Below, one piece after another: positions 14,426 to 22,562 of a DNA stretch of 25,081 nucleotides. The notes beneath the pieces are model-generated. The model saw nothing but the letters and a program-made list of their open reading frames with translations, was not told the DNA's origin and did no database searches. Position numbers and translations under genes: made by a program. The DNA comes from Heteroruminococcus sp964370005 (lineage in GTDB: Bacteria > Bacillota > Clostridia > Oscillospirales > Ruminococcaceae). The stretch lies in assembly GCA_964370005.1 (NCBI GenBank), contig CAYJGR010000029.1:1-25081 (forward strand), given 5' to 3'. Each line of letters starts with the position of its first letter. Position 1 is the stretch's first letter.

Positions 14426-14444
14426 GTCTTTTCCCCCTTGCCAC

Positions 14445-14990
14445 TTAAATATCGTCTTGTCGTCGATAGACCGTCACCATTGTTTTACCGTAACGGTAGG
14501 TTTTATGCACCGCAAACTCTCCCACCTGTGTGGGCAACTGTTCCCCTTTTTGATGCTCACATAATATTATGCCGCTGTCGCTCATTTTTGGGGCAAGCAG
14601 GGGCAAAACCTGTGGGATCATCCCTTGGTCGTAGGGCGGGTCAAGTAATGCTATGTCAAAACTCTCACCTGTTATGCCAAGATATGCCTTGCTATCCATC
14701 GGCACAACGGTGGCACGATCGGTAAGCTCGGTAGTGGCAAGATTGTCCCTTATCACAGCCTGCGATTCTCTCCCACTATCGACAAATACACAGGACTTCG
14801 CCCCACGGCTCAGTGCCTCTATGCCCATCTGCCCCGATCCTGCGTACAAGTCAAGTACCGTGGCGGCCTCTATGTCAAATTGAATTATGCTGAATACTGC
14901 CTCTTTTACAAGGTCTGTGGTAGGCCGCACTGCAAGGCCGGACGGTGTCCCAAGCTTGCGACCCCTTGCACTGCCTGTAATTACGCGCAT
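14445..14990 (-). CDS. rsmD: 16S rRNA (guanine966-N2)-methyltransferase RsmD
   Basis: Methylates N2 of G966 (E. coli numbering) of 16S rRNA during small-subunit assembly, using S-adenosylmethionine. The 181-residue protein shows the family opening MRVITGSARGRKLGTPSG with VRPTTDLVKEAVFSII, the cofactor-binding motif VLDLYAGSGQMGIEALSRGA and the catalytic DPPY near residue 118. The ATG at 14990 is chosen because AAAGGAGG lies seven bases upstream and the protein then starts as in other RsmD proteins; upstream in-frame ATGs, to 15053, overlap the ribosome binding site or the promoter. It is the first gene of a unit with coaD and the coiled-coil gene, with a strong promoter at 15025-15053. Confidence 0.95.
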   Translation of the reverse strand: MRVITGSARGRKLGTPSGLAVRPTTDLVKEAVFSIIQFDIEAATVLDLYAGSGQMGIEALSRGAKSCVFVDSGRESQAVIRDNLATTELTDRATVVPMDSKAYLGITGESFDIALLDPPYDQGMIPQVLPLLAPKMSDSGIILCEHQKGEQLPTQVGEFAVHKTYRYGKTMVTVYRRQDDI

Positions 14991-15024
14991 GGTCATGCCT
15001 CCTTTGGTATATCTTATACAAACT

Positions 15025-15053
15025 ATTATCCTTATTTTATGGCAAAATGTCAA
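15025..15053 (-). promoter_or_regulatory. Strong sigma-A type promoter of rsmD-coaD
   Basis: On the minus strand a perfect -35 TTGACA (15053-15048) and a near-perfect -10 GATAAT (15030-15025) are exactly 17 bases apart, between the uvrC stop and the rsmD start. This is the best consensus promoter in the window. Confidence 0.75.
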
Positions 15054-15064
15054 TGATTTGCCAT
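15039..15064. promoter_or_regulatory. Operator-like palindrome over the rsmD promoter -35
   Basis: A perfect inverted repeat ATGGCAAA (15039-15046), ten bases, TTTGCCAT (15057-15064) encloses the -35 hexamer. On the minus strand no T-run follows, so it is unlikely to be a uvrC terminator. It may be a regulator binding site; I do not recognise which. Confidence 0.45.
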
Positions 15065-15074
15065 CTAAATTTTA

Positions 15075-16922
15075 CTATTCTTTATGAAAAAATTCATATA
15101 CAGCTTTGGCCGCGGCCTCGGTCATGTTGGGGGTGTCGGCCAATTCCTCAATCGTGGCCGCCTCCATTGCCTTTATTGAGCGAAAACGCAGTTGTAAGGC
15201 CTTTGCCCTGGCGGGGCCGATGCCCGCAATCCCCGACAGTCGTGATTCCAATGCGCTGTTTTTATGACGTTTGCGGGAAAACGATATGGTGTAGCGGTGC
15301 ACCTCCTCCTGTATGGCCGACACAAGAGAAAATGCCCCCCGCAGTGCAGTCAGAGATAACTCCCCACCCCCTGCTGCTATGGCACGGGTGCGGTGGCGGT
15401 CATCTTTTACCATGCCAAACAAAGGCACATCTATGTCAATGCCCTCCAGTAGTGAGGCCACCACCCCCACATGTCCTTTGCCTCCGTCGAGGAGTATCAA
15501 ATCCGGCAGGCGACCAAATCCCACCCTTTTGCCCTGCTCTGTGGCCTGCTTATACTCCTCAAACCGTCGGCGCAACATCTCGCACATTGAGGCATAGTCG
15601 TCCGGTTTGCCCACTGTTTCTTTTATTATAAATTTACGGTAGGCCTCCTTGAGGGGGCGTCCGTCTGCAAACACCACCATGCCACCCACTATGGTATCAC
15701 TGCCTATATTCGATATGTCATAGGCCTCTATATAGGTGGGCGGTGCCGACAGGCCCAACAATCTTCCCAGTTCGTCGAGTGCCGATAGCTCCCTTCCACT
15801 GCGCTTTGTGGTGAGGGCTGCAGTCTCGGCGGCATTGTTGCGGGCAAGCTCGACAAGCCTTACCCCCTCGCCACGCTGTGGGACGCTCAGTTCAACCTTA
15901 TGCCCCGCCTGCTCACCAAGCCATGCCATCATAAGCTCGGGATCGGCACAGGGGGCGTGGGTGTAAATCTTGGCGGGGATATCCCCCTTTTTATAGTAGT
16001 AACTTCCCAAAAGTCCCGATAGACTCTCGGCTAAATCCTCTATACCACCTATGCGCATATCCTTCTTATCGACCAACCTGCCCTCACGAAAGCTGAGTAT
16101 CCCCGCCCACAATTCATCATCATGTTGTACCGCGGCGATGACATCCAAACTGTCCTGTCCTATGGCCACCACACGTTGCTCCTCGGTTATGCGGGACAGG
16201 GTTTTTATGCGGTCACGGTAGCGGGCAGCCTTTTCAAATTCGAGGTTGTCGGCGGCACGCTCCATGCGCAGGGTGAGTTCTTTTATAGAGCTTGCCCCAC
16301 CCTTTTTTATGAAATCTATCGCTTCTTCAAGTACTGTGTTATATTCATCCTCACTTATATTGCCACGGCACACACCCATACACTGTTTTATGTGGTAATT
16401 AAGACAGGGGCGAGCTTTGCCGAGTTCCTCGGGGAAACGGCGATTACAGGTTGGCAGATGGAAAGCCTTGTTGGCCTCGTCTACCGTTTGACCCACAACA
16501 TATGATGAGGTGTAGGGTCCGAGATATACCCCCTCTTCCTCCTTTTGCAGTGCGGCCGATATGCGCCCATATCTCTGCGGGTGTATACGGATATAGCTGT
16601 AACCCTTGTCATCCTTTAGAAGGATGTTGTACTTTGGGGTGTGCTGTTTTATGAGACTGCATTCGAGCACCAACGCCTCAAACTCGCTTGTGGTGACGAT
16701 AAAGTCAAAATCAGCCACCAGCTCGACCATTTTAAGCACCTTTGGGTGATGCTTTTCTATCGAGCGAAAGTAGCTTGACACACGGCTGCGCAGTACCTTG
16801 GCTTTGCCCACATAGAGTATGCCGCCGCCACGACTGCGCATTATATACACCCCGGGCTGTGTGGGGAGATTTGAAGCTTTTTGCCGCAATGCGGTCAGTT
16901 TTGACTTGTCCGTTATCCACAC
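15075..16922 (-). CDS. uvrC: Excinuclease ABC subunit C (UvrC)
   Basis: The nuclease of nucleotide excision repair, making the 3' and 5' incisions at lesions marked by UvrA and UvrB. The 615-residue protein has the GIY-YIG nuclease at residues 20-100 (GVYIM and ILYVGKAK, the usual variant), a cysteine-containing segment (CNRRF ... CLNYHIKQCMGVC), a UVR domain for UvrB contact (about 205-240), the RNase H-like 5' nuclease (EAYDISN, LPDLILLDGGKGH) and C-terminal helix-hairpin-helix repeats (SRLSGIAGIGPARAKAL). The start is unclear: the GTG at 16922 is the first possible in-frame start, but the only ribosome binding site, GGGAGG, runs directly into it. The upstream gap holds a repeat, so promoter or start may have been disturbed. 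Confidence 0.95.
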   Translation of the reverse strand: MWITDKSKLTALRQKASNLPTQPGVYIMRSRGGGILYVGKAKVLRSRVSSYFRSIEKHHPKVLKMVELVADFDFIVTTSEFEALVLECSLIKQHTPKYNILLKDDKGYSYIRIHPQRYGRISAALQKEEEGVYLGPYTSSYVVGQTVDEANKAFHLPTCNRRFPEELGKARPCLNYHIKQCMGVCRGNISEDEYNTVLEEAIDFIKKGGASSIKELTLRMERAADNLEFEKAARYRDRIKTLSRITEEQRVVAIGQDSLDVIAAVQHDDELWAGILSFREGRLVDKKDMRIGGIEDLAESLSGLLGSYYYKKGDIPAKIYTHAPCADPELMMAWLGEQAGHKVELSVPQRGEGVRLVELARNNAAETAALTTKRSGRELSALDELGRLLGLSAPPTYIEAYDISNIGSDTIVGGMVVFADGRPLKEAYRKFIIKETVGKPDDYASMCEMLRRRFEEYKQATEQGKRVGFGRLPDLILLDGGKGHVGVVASLLEGIDIDVPLFGMVKDDRHRTRAIAAGGGELSLTALRGAFSLVSAIQEEVHRYTISFSRKRHKNSALESRLSGIAGIGPARAKALQLRFRSIKAMEAATIEELADTPNMTEAAAKAVYEFFHKE

Positions 16923-17252
16923 CTCCCAAAAACATCACAGACACTGCCCCAGACCTCGGGACCATTACCCCGGACCTCGGGGACTCCGTCCCCGAACCCC
17001 TGCCACCTTTTAGAAAAAGGTGGACGAAAACTTTACCCTCACCCCTCGCAAAAATGCGTGGGGTGAGAAATGTTTACACATATTCTGCTAACGATAGGCA
17101 CTTCTACGGCATGGGGTGAGCTACGCCCGCAGTGCCTTTTCGCCTCGCACGCTCGGCGGGCACTCGACCTCCCACCTACGGCGGTAGGGCGCACCCCTTT
17201 GGGGTGGCGGGCTCCGCCCACCCCATACCTACCGCTTTGTGTTATGGCTTTT
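16923..17252. repeat. GC-rich, palindrome-dense intergenic element
   Basis: The 330 bases between truB and uvrC contain no gene I can support. They hold many closely packed hairpins: 16977-16995 (TCGGGGAC/GTCCCCGA), 17003-17023 (CCACCTTTT/AAAAGGTGG), 17038-17067 (CTCACCCC/GGGGTGAG with inner CGCA/TGCG), 17175-17188 (CCTAC/GTAGG), 17192-17206 (CACCCC/GGGGTG) and 17206-17218 (GGCGG/CCGCC). An eight-base outer stem GCGGTAGG (17181-17188)/CCTACCGC (17228-17235) encloses the last two. GACCTCGGG occurs twice near 16960. The composition differs sharply from other gaps here and resembles dispersed REP-like intergenic repeats; another copy would be needed to prove it. Confidence 0.6.
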
Positions 17253-18176
17253 CTATGCAAGTATCTTCCACGCTACAAGCAAATCATCGTCAAAGCTCGC
17301 TTTGGCAAGCCCCATAAAATTGCCCTCATTGTCCTGTACCCTTATAGGCGTGTCGCAGGCTTTGGGCAGACCATTTATGCGAGATAAATTGAGCTTTACA
17401 CCGTTTTTGAACATTCTGTCCTGCCCACTGCCAAGGCGCAATGCGGGATAGGACAAAAACAGGCTCTCCATAGGGAGAAGTAGCTCGGCAAAGCTCTCTT
17501 CACCTCTCTCAAGTGCCTGTGCTATACCCTCGAATGTGTGGCACTGCGACAGCGTAAAACCCAGCGCCTCGGTGCGCCGCAGGGTCTTTGCTATCCCCCC
17601 CACCCCCAACGCCTGACCGACATCGTGGCATATGGTTCGGATATAGGTGCCGGCCGAGCAGGAAATTTCAAGCTCGGCCTCTTGGCGCTGTGTATCAAAG
17701 GATAGCATTCTTATGCTGTGTACCGTGATGGGGCGGGACTCTCGCTCAACTTCTATGCCCTTGCGGGCGAGGTCATACAGACGTTTGCCGTCTATCTGCA
17801 CAGCCGAATACATGGGGGGTAACTGCAAAATATCCCCGCAAAACTGCGTCAAAACCCTCTCCAACTGCTCTCGAGTCACCTCGCTTTTGCTCTGTGCGAT
17901 TACCTGTCCCGTGCTGTCTTGGGTGTCGGTTGTGAGCCCCAATGCCAAGGTGACCACATAGGTTTTATCCTGCACCGGTGCCATATCACATAGTCTGGTG
18001 GCACGCCCCAAAAAAAGCGGCAGCACCCCGGTGGCAAAAGGATCCAGGGTGCCGCCGTGGCCTATTCTCTTTTGTTTTATCATCCCACGCAGCTTTGCTA
18101 CCACGTCAAATGAAGTAAAATCTGTCGGCTTGTCTATACAAAGTATGCCGTGGAACTTAGCCTCGGGACGACTCAT
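17253..18176 (-). CDS. truB: tRNA pseudouridine55 synthase TruB
   Basis: Converts U55 in the T-loop of tRNAs to pseudouridine and acts as a tRNA chaperone. The 307-residue protein has the N-terminal motif GILCIDKPTDFTSFDVV, the catalytic motif GHGGTLDPFATGVL with nucleophile D45, the PPMYSAVQIDGKRLYDLARKG block, and SCSAGTYIRTICHDVGQALG. The C-terminal 60 residues form a PUA-like tail. Its ATG overlaps the nrnA stop by four bases, so translation is coupled. In many Firmicutes ribF follows truB; here a 330-base repeat-like element follows instead, and then uvrC. Confidence 0.96.
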   Translation of the reverse strand: MSRPEAKFHGILCIDKPTDFTSFDVVAKLRGMIKQKRIGHGGTLDPFATGVLPLFLGRATRLCDMAPVQDKTYVVTLALGLTTDTQDSTGQVIAQSKSEVTREQLERVLTQFCGDILQLPPMYSAVQIDGKRLYDLARKGIEVERESRPITVHSIRMLSFDTQRQEAELEISCSAGTYIRTICHDVGQALGVGGIAKTLRRTEALGFTLSQCHTFEGIAQALERGEESFAELLLPMESLFLSYPALRLGSGQDRMFKNGVKLNLSRINGLPKACDTPIRVQDNEGNFMGLAKASFDDDLLVAWKILA

Positions 18177-19159
18177 GGTTTTTCCCCTGCAAAAAACGGT
18201 GCTATGGCCGACAAAATGACATCACGGGCAGCTGTGGGACTTCCGGGTATGGTGCACCCTGCCGCTCTGACATGCCCGCCCCCACCAAATGTACTGCAGA
18301 CCTCCGAGGCGTTGACCACTTGACTGCTACGTACCGATATGCGGCAGTTGTCATCGGGCTGGTGGCGAATGGTTACCCCCACCTCGACCCCCTCGACACA
18401 GCGGGGCATGTTGGCAAAACCCTCGAGATCGCCATCATTGATTGAAAGCCCCTCGGCCATGGAGGGCAAAATATACATCACGGCACACTTGCCATCAAAA
18501 AAGTATTCCATAGAGGATTTAGCACGCACCTCCACCGCCATACGGTCACGGCTTGTGCTCTCAAGCAGGGCACGGTTTATCTCGGGGTGACGTGCTCCGG
18601 CCTCAATAAGGCGGGCGGCCACCAAATGTGTCTGCGCTGTGGTATTTCCAAAGCGAAAACCACCTGTATCACTCGACACCCCACCGTAAAGTGCGTTGGC
18701 GATCTGCGAAGTCAACTTGACCCCCAGTGCATCTATGACCTCAAGGATAACCTCACAGCAGGAGGCCGACTTGGGCTGGAGTAGGAGGTTTTGTGCGTAT
18801 TTTGTGTTGGAATAGTGGTGGTCAATACACAAATCCACCTTGCCGCCGTACTTCTTTTCAAAGCGACCAAGCTGACTTGCCGAGCCCACATCCACCGCCA
18901 CGATATACCCCTCCATAAGGGTAAACGACGGCTCATATGCTCCATCACTGAGCAGATGATAACGAGAGGTGATGGTGTCGGGACAACGCACACGCACCGT
19001 CTTGCCCAAACTTTGCAGTGCATACATAAGGGCAAAAGCCGAACCTATGGTGTCACCGTCGGGGCGATGATGGGTGAGTATTGTGATATTCTTTTGCTCG
19101 TTTAAGAGGTCGGCCGTCTGTAATACCGTGACGGCATTGCACTCAAATGTTTTTTTCAT
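18173..19159 (-). CDS. nrnA: DHH-family nanoRNase / pAp phosphatase (NrnA-like)
   Basis: A bifunctional enzyme that degrades very short RNAs from the 5' end and hydrolyses 3'-phosphoadenosine-5'-phosphate. The 328-residue protein has the DHH-family metal motifs: HHRPDGDTIGS (about 30-40), VAVDVGS, CIDHHYSN (about 111-118) and SSDTGGFRF. The DHHA1 domain closes with GGGGHVRAAGC (about 293-303). Length and motif order fit B. subtilis NrnA. AAGGAGA lies seven bases before the ATG. It sits between rbfA and truB, a common order in Clostridia. Confidence 0.93.
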   Translation of the reverse strand: MKKTFECNAVTVLQTADLLNEQKNITILTHHRPDGDTIGSAFALMYALQSLGKTVRVRCPDTITSRYHLLSDGAYEPSFTLMEGYIVAVDVGSASQLGRFEKKYGGKVDLCIDHHYSNTKYAQNLLLQPKSASCCEVILEVIDALGVKLTSQIANALYGGVSSDTGGFRFGNTTAQTHLVAARLIEAGARHPEINRALLESTSRDRMAVEVRAKSSMEYFFDGKCAVMYILPSMAEGLSINDGDLEGFANMPRCVEGVEVGVTIRHQPDDNCRISVRSSQVVNASEVCSTFGGGGHVRAAGCTIPGSPTAARDVILSAIAPFFAGEKP

Positions 19160-19186
19160 ATGTCACTCTCCTTTTGGGGATAAAAC

Positions 19187-19555
19187 CTACTCCCCACCAT
19201 CCTTTTGATCTTTGGGCAATATCTGCGAAAGCTTACGGGCGATGTCGGCACCATGTTCTATCGAGTTATCGGCAATGAACACAAAGGCCGGACTGCGCCT
19301 TATATCAAGGCGCAAACTTATCTCCCTGCGCACATAACCCGCACCGCTCGTAAGTCCTTTTACGGCCTCCTTTGCACTCTCTATTCCATTCATAGAGCTT
19401 ACAAAAACCGTGCATTGAGACAAATCCCGTGTGAGCTCAACCCGAACCACACTGAGCATGGCTTTTTGCACTCGAGGGTCTTTCATTGTGCGCAAAATAT
19501 CGGTGAGCTCACGGTGGATATCCTGTGAACTGCGCTGTAATTTATGGGTAGCCAC
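19187..19555 (-). CDS. rbfA: 30S ribosome-binding factor RbfA
   Basis: A small KH-like protein that binds the immature 30S subunit and helps the 5' end of 16S rRNA mature, notably in cold. The 122-residue length is normal. Typical features are the opening MATHKLQRSSQDIHRELTDI, the core RVELTRDLSQCTVFVSSMNG and the segment YVRREISLRLDIRRSPAFVFIADNSIEHG. The start codon is GTG with AAAGGAGG nine bases upstream. It starts 28 bases after infB. Confidence 0.95.
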   Translation of the reverse strand: MATHKLQRSSQDIHRELTDILRTMKDPRVQKAMLSVVRVELTRDLSQCTVFVSSMNGIESAKEAVKGLTSGAGYVRREISLRLDIRRSPAFVFIADNSIEHGADIARKLSQILPKDQKDGGE

Positions 19556-19583
19556 TGTTTTCGGCCTCCTTTAGCGGGATATA

Positions 19584-22106
19584 TCACTCACGATATTCCT
19601 CGATGATGTATGCCTCAAATATATCGCCGTCCTTTATATCTGCGTACTTTGTAAGACCCATGCCGCACTCGTAACCGGTGGCCACTTCCTTGACATCGTC
19701 CTTAAAGCGCTTGAGGCTGGCAAGCTTGTCATCAGCTATTATGATACCATCACGCACCACACGGATATTAGCTGTGCGGGTGATCTTGCCATCAAGCACA
19801 TAACAACCGGCAATTGTACCGATGTTGGAAATTTTATAGACATTACGCACCTCGGCACGTCCGAGGTCAACATCACGGAACTTGGGTGCCAACATACCCT
19901 TCATGGCGCTTGTGACATCCTCAATTGCATCGTAAATTATGCGATACAGGCGAATTTCCACACCGTCACGGTCGGCATTTTCCTTGGCCACCTGGTCAGG
20001 TCTAACGTTAAAGCCCACGATGATGGCGTTGGAGGCATCGGCAAGCATAACATCCGACTCGTTGACCGCACCAACTGCACCATGAATTACCCGCACCCGC
20101 ACCTCGGGGTTGGATATTTTCTCAAGCGACTGGCGCACAGCCTCGACAGAACCCTGCACATCGGCCTTTACAATGATGGGAAGCTCTTTTAGCTCGCCCT
20201 CTTCAATATGGGTGAATAGATTGTCAAGTGTAACCTTCTGGTAGGATTTAAACTGCTCCTCCTTGGCCTCGTGGCGACGCTGATCTACAAGCTCTCTTGC
20301 CAGACGCTCGTCGTCCACCACGTTAAACATATCGCCCGCAGCCGGAACCTCGGCAAGACCTGTGATCTCAACCGGTGTGGAGGGGCCTGCAATATCTATC
20401 TTGTTGCCGTGATCATCAAGCATAACACGTACACGACCAACCGATGTGCCGGCGATGATCGAGTCGCCTGTGCGCAGTGTGCCGTTTTGCACGAGTATTG
20501 TAGCCACGGGGCCTCGACCTGTATCCATCTGTGCCTCGATGACAGCGCCCTTGGCCATGCGGTCGGGGTTGGCCTTTAGCTCCTGCACCTCGGCGGACAG
20601 CAGTATCATCTCAAGAAGAGTATCTATACCCTGGCGGCTCTTGGCAGAAACCGGCACACAAATTATGTCGCCACCCCACTCCTCGGGTATCAGTTCGTGC
20701 TCGGTCAGTTCCTGCTTAACCTTCTCGGGGTTGGCCTCTGGTTTATCCATCTTGTTTATCGCAACAATTGTGGCAACACCCGCCGCCTTGGCATGGTTTA
20801 TGGCCTCCACGGTCTGGGGCATGATGCCGTCGTCGGCTGCTACTACGAGCACAGCGATATCGGTGACCTGTGCGCCTCTGGCTCTCATCGAGGTAAAGGC
20901 GGCGTGTCCGGGGGTATCAAGGAAGGTGATGGGCTTGCCACCGCACTCGACCTGATAGGCACCTATGTGCTGAGTGATGCCGCCGGCCTCACCATCAACC
21001 ACATTGGCGTTGCGAATGGCATCGAGTAGGGAGGTTTTGCCATGGTCAACGTGACCCATAACCACCACAACAGGGGGACGCTCATGGGTATCTTGAATCT
21101 GCTCCTCCTCGGTGGCAAACAGACGGTCCTCAATGGTAATAAGGACTTCTTTTGAGACCTTTGCACCTATCTCCATGGCCACAATGGCCGCTGTGTCATA
21201 ATCTATGGTATCTGTAACCGAGGCCATGACTCCCGCCTTCATAAGGCGCTTTATAATCTCGGCGGCCTGCACCTTAAGGCGTAAAGCCAACTCGCCAACA
21301 ACGATTTCCTCGGGAATTTCTATTTCGAGGCGTTGGCGACGCTGACGCTCAAGCTCGAGACGGCGCATTTTTTCGGCCTCTTGCTCCCTCCTTGACATGA
21401 TGGGTCTGCCACCACGTCTTGCGGCCGAGCGCTGATTAAGTTTTTGCTTGCGAGGGCCACCCGAATCCTTAGCCGCCAAGTTTGTGGGGGCAATCTTCTC
21501 GTAACGCTCGTTATATTTATCGATGTTTACATCGGTGGTGCGCATATCAACCCTACGCCCTTGACTGCGCTGTATGGCGGGCTGGTTTGTGGGTGCAGCC
21601 TGTTGTGTGGCAGGTTGCCCTTGGGGCTGTGCGGAACGGGCAGGTTGCCCCTGGGGTTGTGCGGGGCGGGCAGGTTGCCCACCTTGTTTTTGTTGTCCAC
21701 CCGGCGCCGGCTTACGGTTTTGGCCACCTTGCTGTCCTGTGGCGGGTTTTGCTCCACCACCCTGCTGTTTTGCAGGAGGTGCTTTGGGACTGTCGACGGA
21801 TTTGCCCTGGGCATCAGCAGGCGCTGTCGGTGCAGTCTGCTTTTCCACGGCCGGCTTTTCTTGCTTGGCCACCTCGGTCTTGGCCTGCGCCCTTGCCGTC
21901 TCGGCCTGCGCAAAATATTCATCAAAGCTCTCCACCTGATTTGACTGGGTGTAGTGCTCAAATATATAATCAAGCTCGGCCGTCTCAAGCACCGTCATGT
22001 GCTTGCGGTTGGGGTCAGCTTTGTAACTGTCAAGCAGTTGCAAAACATCTTTGCTGGGTAGCTTAAAATCCTTGGCTACCTCGTGTACTCTGTATTTATT
22101 TAGCAT
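19584..22106 (-). CDS. infB: Translation initiation factor IF-2
   Basis: The GTPase that places initiator fMet-tRNA on the 30S subunit and promotes subunit joining. The 840-residue protein has an N-terminal IF2N domain (MLNKYRVHEVAKDFKLPSKD), a Pro/Gln/Ala/Gly-rich linker (about 80-190) with a ten-residue tandem repeat, a second IF2N-like region (about 275-345) and the GTPase domain: G1 GHVDHGKTS near residue 351, G3 DTPGH, G4 NKMD, G5 SAKS. Domains II-IV end with the fMet-tRNA-binding C2 part (GYECGMGLTKYADIKDGDIFEAY). ATG 22106 is chosen by similarity to other IF-2 starts; the AAAGGA site is a rather long 12 bases away and abuts another in-frame ATG at 22118. Confidence 0.97.
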   Translation of the reverse strand: MLNKYRVHEVAKDFKLPSKDVLQLLDSYKADPNRKHMTVLETAELDYIFEHYTQSNQVESFDEYFAQAETARAQAKTEVAKQEKPAVEKQTAPTAPADAQGKSVDSPKAPPAKQQGGGAKPATGQQGGQNRKPAPGGQQKQGGQPARPAQPQGQPARSAQPQGQPATQQAAPTNQPAIQRSQGRRVDMRTTDVNIDKYNERYEKIAPTNLAAKDSGGPRKQKLNQRSAARRGGRPIMSRREQEAEKMRRLELERQRRQRLEIEIPEEIVVGELALRLKVQAAEIIKRLMKAGVMASVTDTIDYDTAAIVAMEIGAKVSKEVLITIEDRLFATEEEQIQDTHERPPVVVVMGHVDHGKTSLLDAIRNANVVDGEAGGITQHIGAYQVECGGKPITFLDTPGHAAFTSMRARGAQVTDIAVLVVAADDGIMPQTVEAINHAKAAGVATIVAINKMDKPEANPEKVKQELTEHELIPEEWGGDIICVPVSAKSRQGIDTLLEMILLSAEVQELKANPDRMAKGAVIEAQMDTGRGPVATILVQNGTLRTGDSIIAGTSVGRVRVMLDDHGNKIDIAGPSTPVEITGLAEVPAAGDMFNVVDDERLARELVDQRRHEAKEEQFKSYQKVTLDNLFTHIEEGELKELPIIVKADVQGSVEAVRQSLEKISNPEVRVRVIHGAVGAVNESDVMLADASNAIIVGFNVRPDQVAKENADRDGVEIRLYRIIYDAIEDVTSAMKGMLAPKFRDVDLGRAEVRNVYKISNIGTIAGCYVLDGKITRTANIRVVRDGIIIADDKLASLKRFKDDVKEVATGYECGMGLTKYADIKDGDIFEAYIIEEYRE
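21609..21680 (-). repeat. 30-bp tandem repeat inside infB
   Basis: GGCAGGTTGCCC recurs at 21609, 21639 and 21669, a 30-base period. It encodes about two and a half copies of GQPARxAQPQ in the low-complexity linker of IF-2, a segment known to vary in length among bacteria. Confidence 0.8.
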
Positions 22107-22213
22107 AAATATGATCATTCCTTTCTTTGAAAGGCACAAAACAGACCGCGAAAGAATGGTCATATTTTATGCCATGTTTTTCGGTTGTCCCGATAGACGA
22201 GAAAAACGGCTTC

Positions 22214-22242
22214 TATATAATAAGTTTGAAATTTATTTTCAA
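22214..22242 (-). promoter_or_regulatory. Possible internal promoter for infB
   Basis: On the minus strand TTGAAA (22242-22237) and TATATA (22219-22214) lie 17 bases apart at the end of ylxQ, about 110 bases upstream of infB. The -35 lies in a perfect inverted repeat GTTTGAAA/TTTCAAAC (22224-22231/22237-22244) that also contains the ylxQ stop codon. AT-rich sequence makes chance matches likely. Confidence 0.35.
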
Positions 22243-22562
22243 ACCTTGTTCTCCTCCATGTTTGTCTGTCGGCACAGAGCCTCGGCCAGCCCTTTATCGG
22301 TCACCCCTACTATTCCGGCTCGTTTTCCAAGCACGAACGACCAGTCGTCCATCTCGAAGGAAAGCCGCTGTACCGATGGGGGTTTATTACATGTAGAAAC
22401 TGCGTACTCAAGTTCAGAATATGTTTTTGGGGAAAGGTCAGCACTTGTAAATACCACAAACGCCTTGCCCGCCCTCATGGCCTCAACGGTGGGGTCAAAA
22501 CCTATACACAAACGCCCACCCTTGCGACATATCGAAAGCAGTCCTAAGAATTTATCATTCAC
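22239..22562 (-). CDS. ylxQ: L7Ae-family RNA-binding protein YlxQ
   Basis: A 107-residue protein of the ribosomal L7Ae/L30e/Gadd45 family, whose members bind kink-turn RNA; the exact role of YlxQ is not settled. Recognisable features are NDKFLGLLSICRKGGRLCIGF at the start, followed by VEAMRAGKAFVVFTSADLSPKTYSELE. The GTG start at 22562 is chosen because AAGGAG lies about ten bases upstream and the protein then begins like other YlxQ proteins. The frame is open to 22613, but that would overlap ylxR further. It overlaps the end of ylxR by eight bases and the stop codon falls in an inverted repeat. Confidence 0.88.
   Translation of the reverse strand: MNDKFLGLLSICRKGGRLCIGFDPTVEAMRAGKAFVVFTSADLSPKTYSELEYAVSTCNKPPSVQRLSFEMDDWSFVLGKRAGIVGVTDKGLAEALCRQTNMEENKV

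Noticed and set aside
17003..17023. Hairpin CCACCTTTT/AAAAGGTGG as terminator of the nusA-truB operon
   Set aside because: No T-run follows on the minus strand (CAGGGG follows), so it is better explained as part of the repeat element.
17039..17387. Short frames in the truB-uvrC gap, on both strands
   Set aside because: They translate hairpin repeats, with Arg/Pro/Gly-rich composition, and run into truB antisense. Repeat DNA often yields such spurious proteins.
21444..22066. Long plus-strand frames opposite infB
   Set aside because: They mirror the repetitive Pro/Gln-rich linker of IF-2 and have no start signals or recognisable domains.
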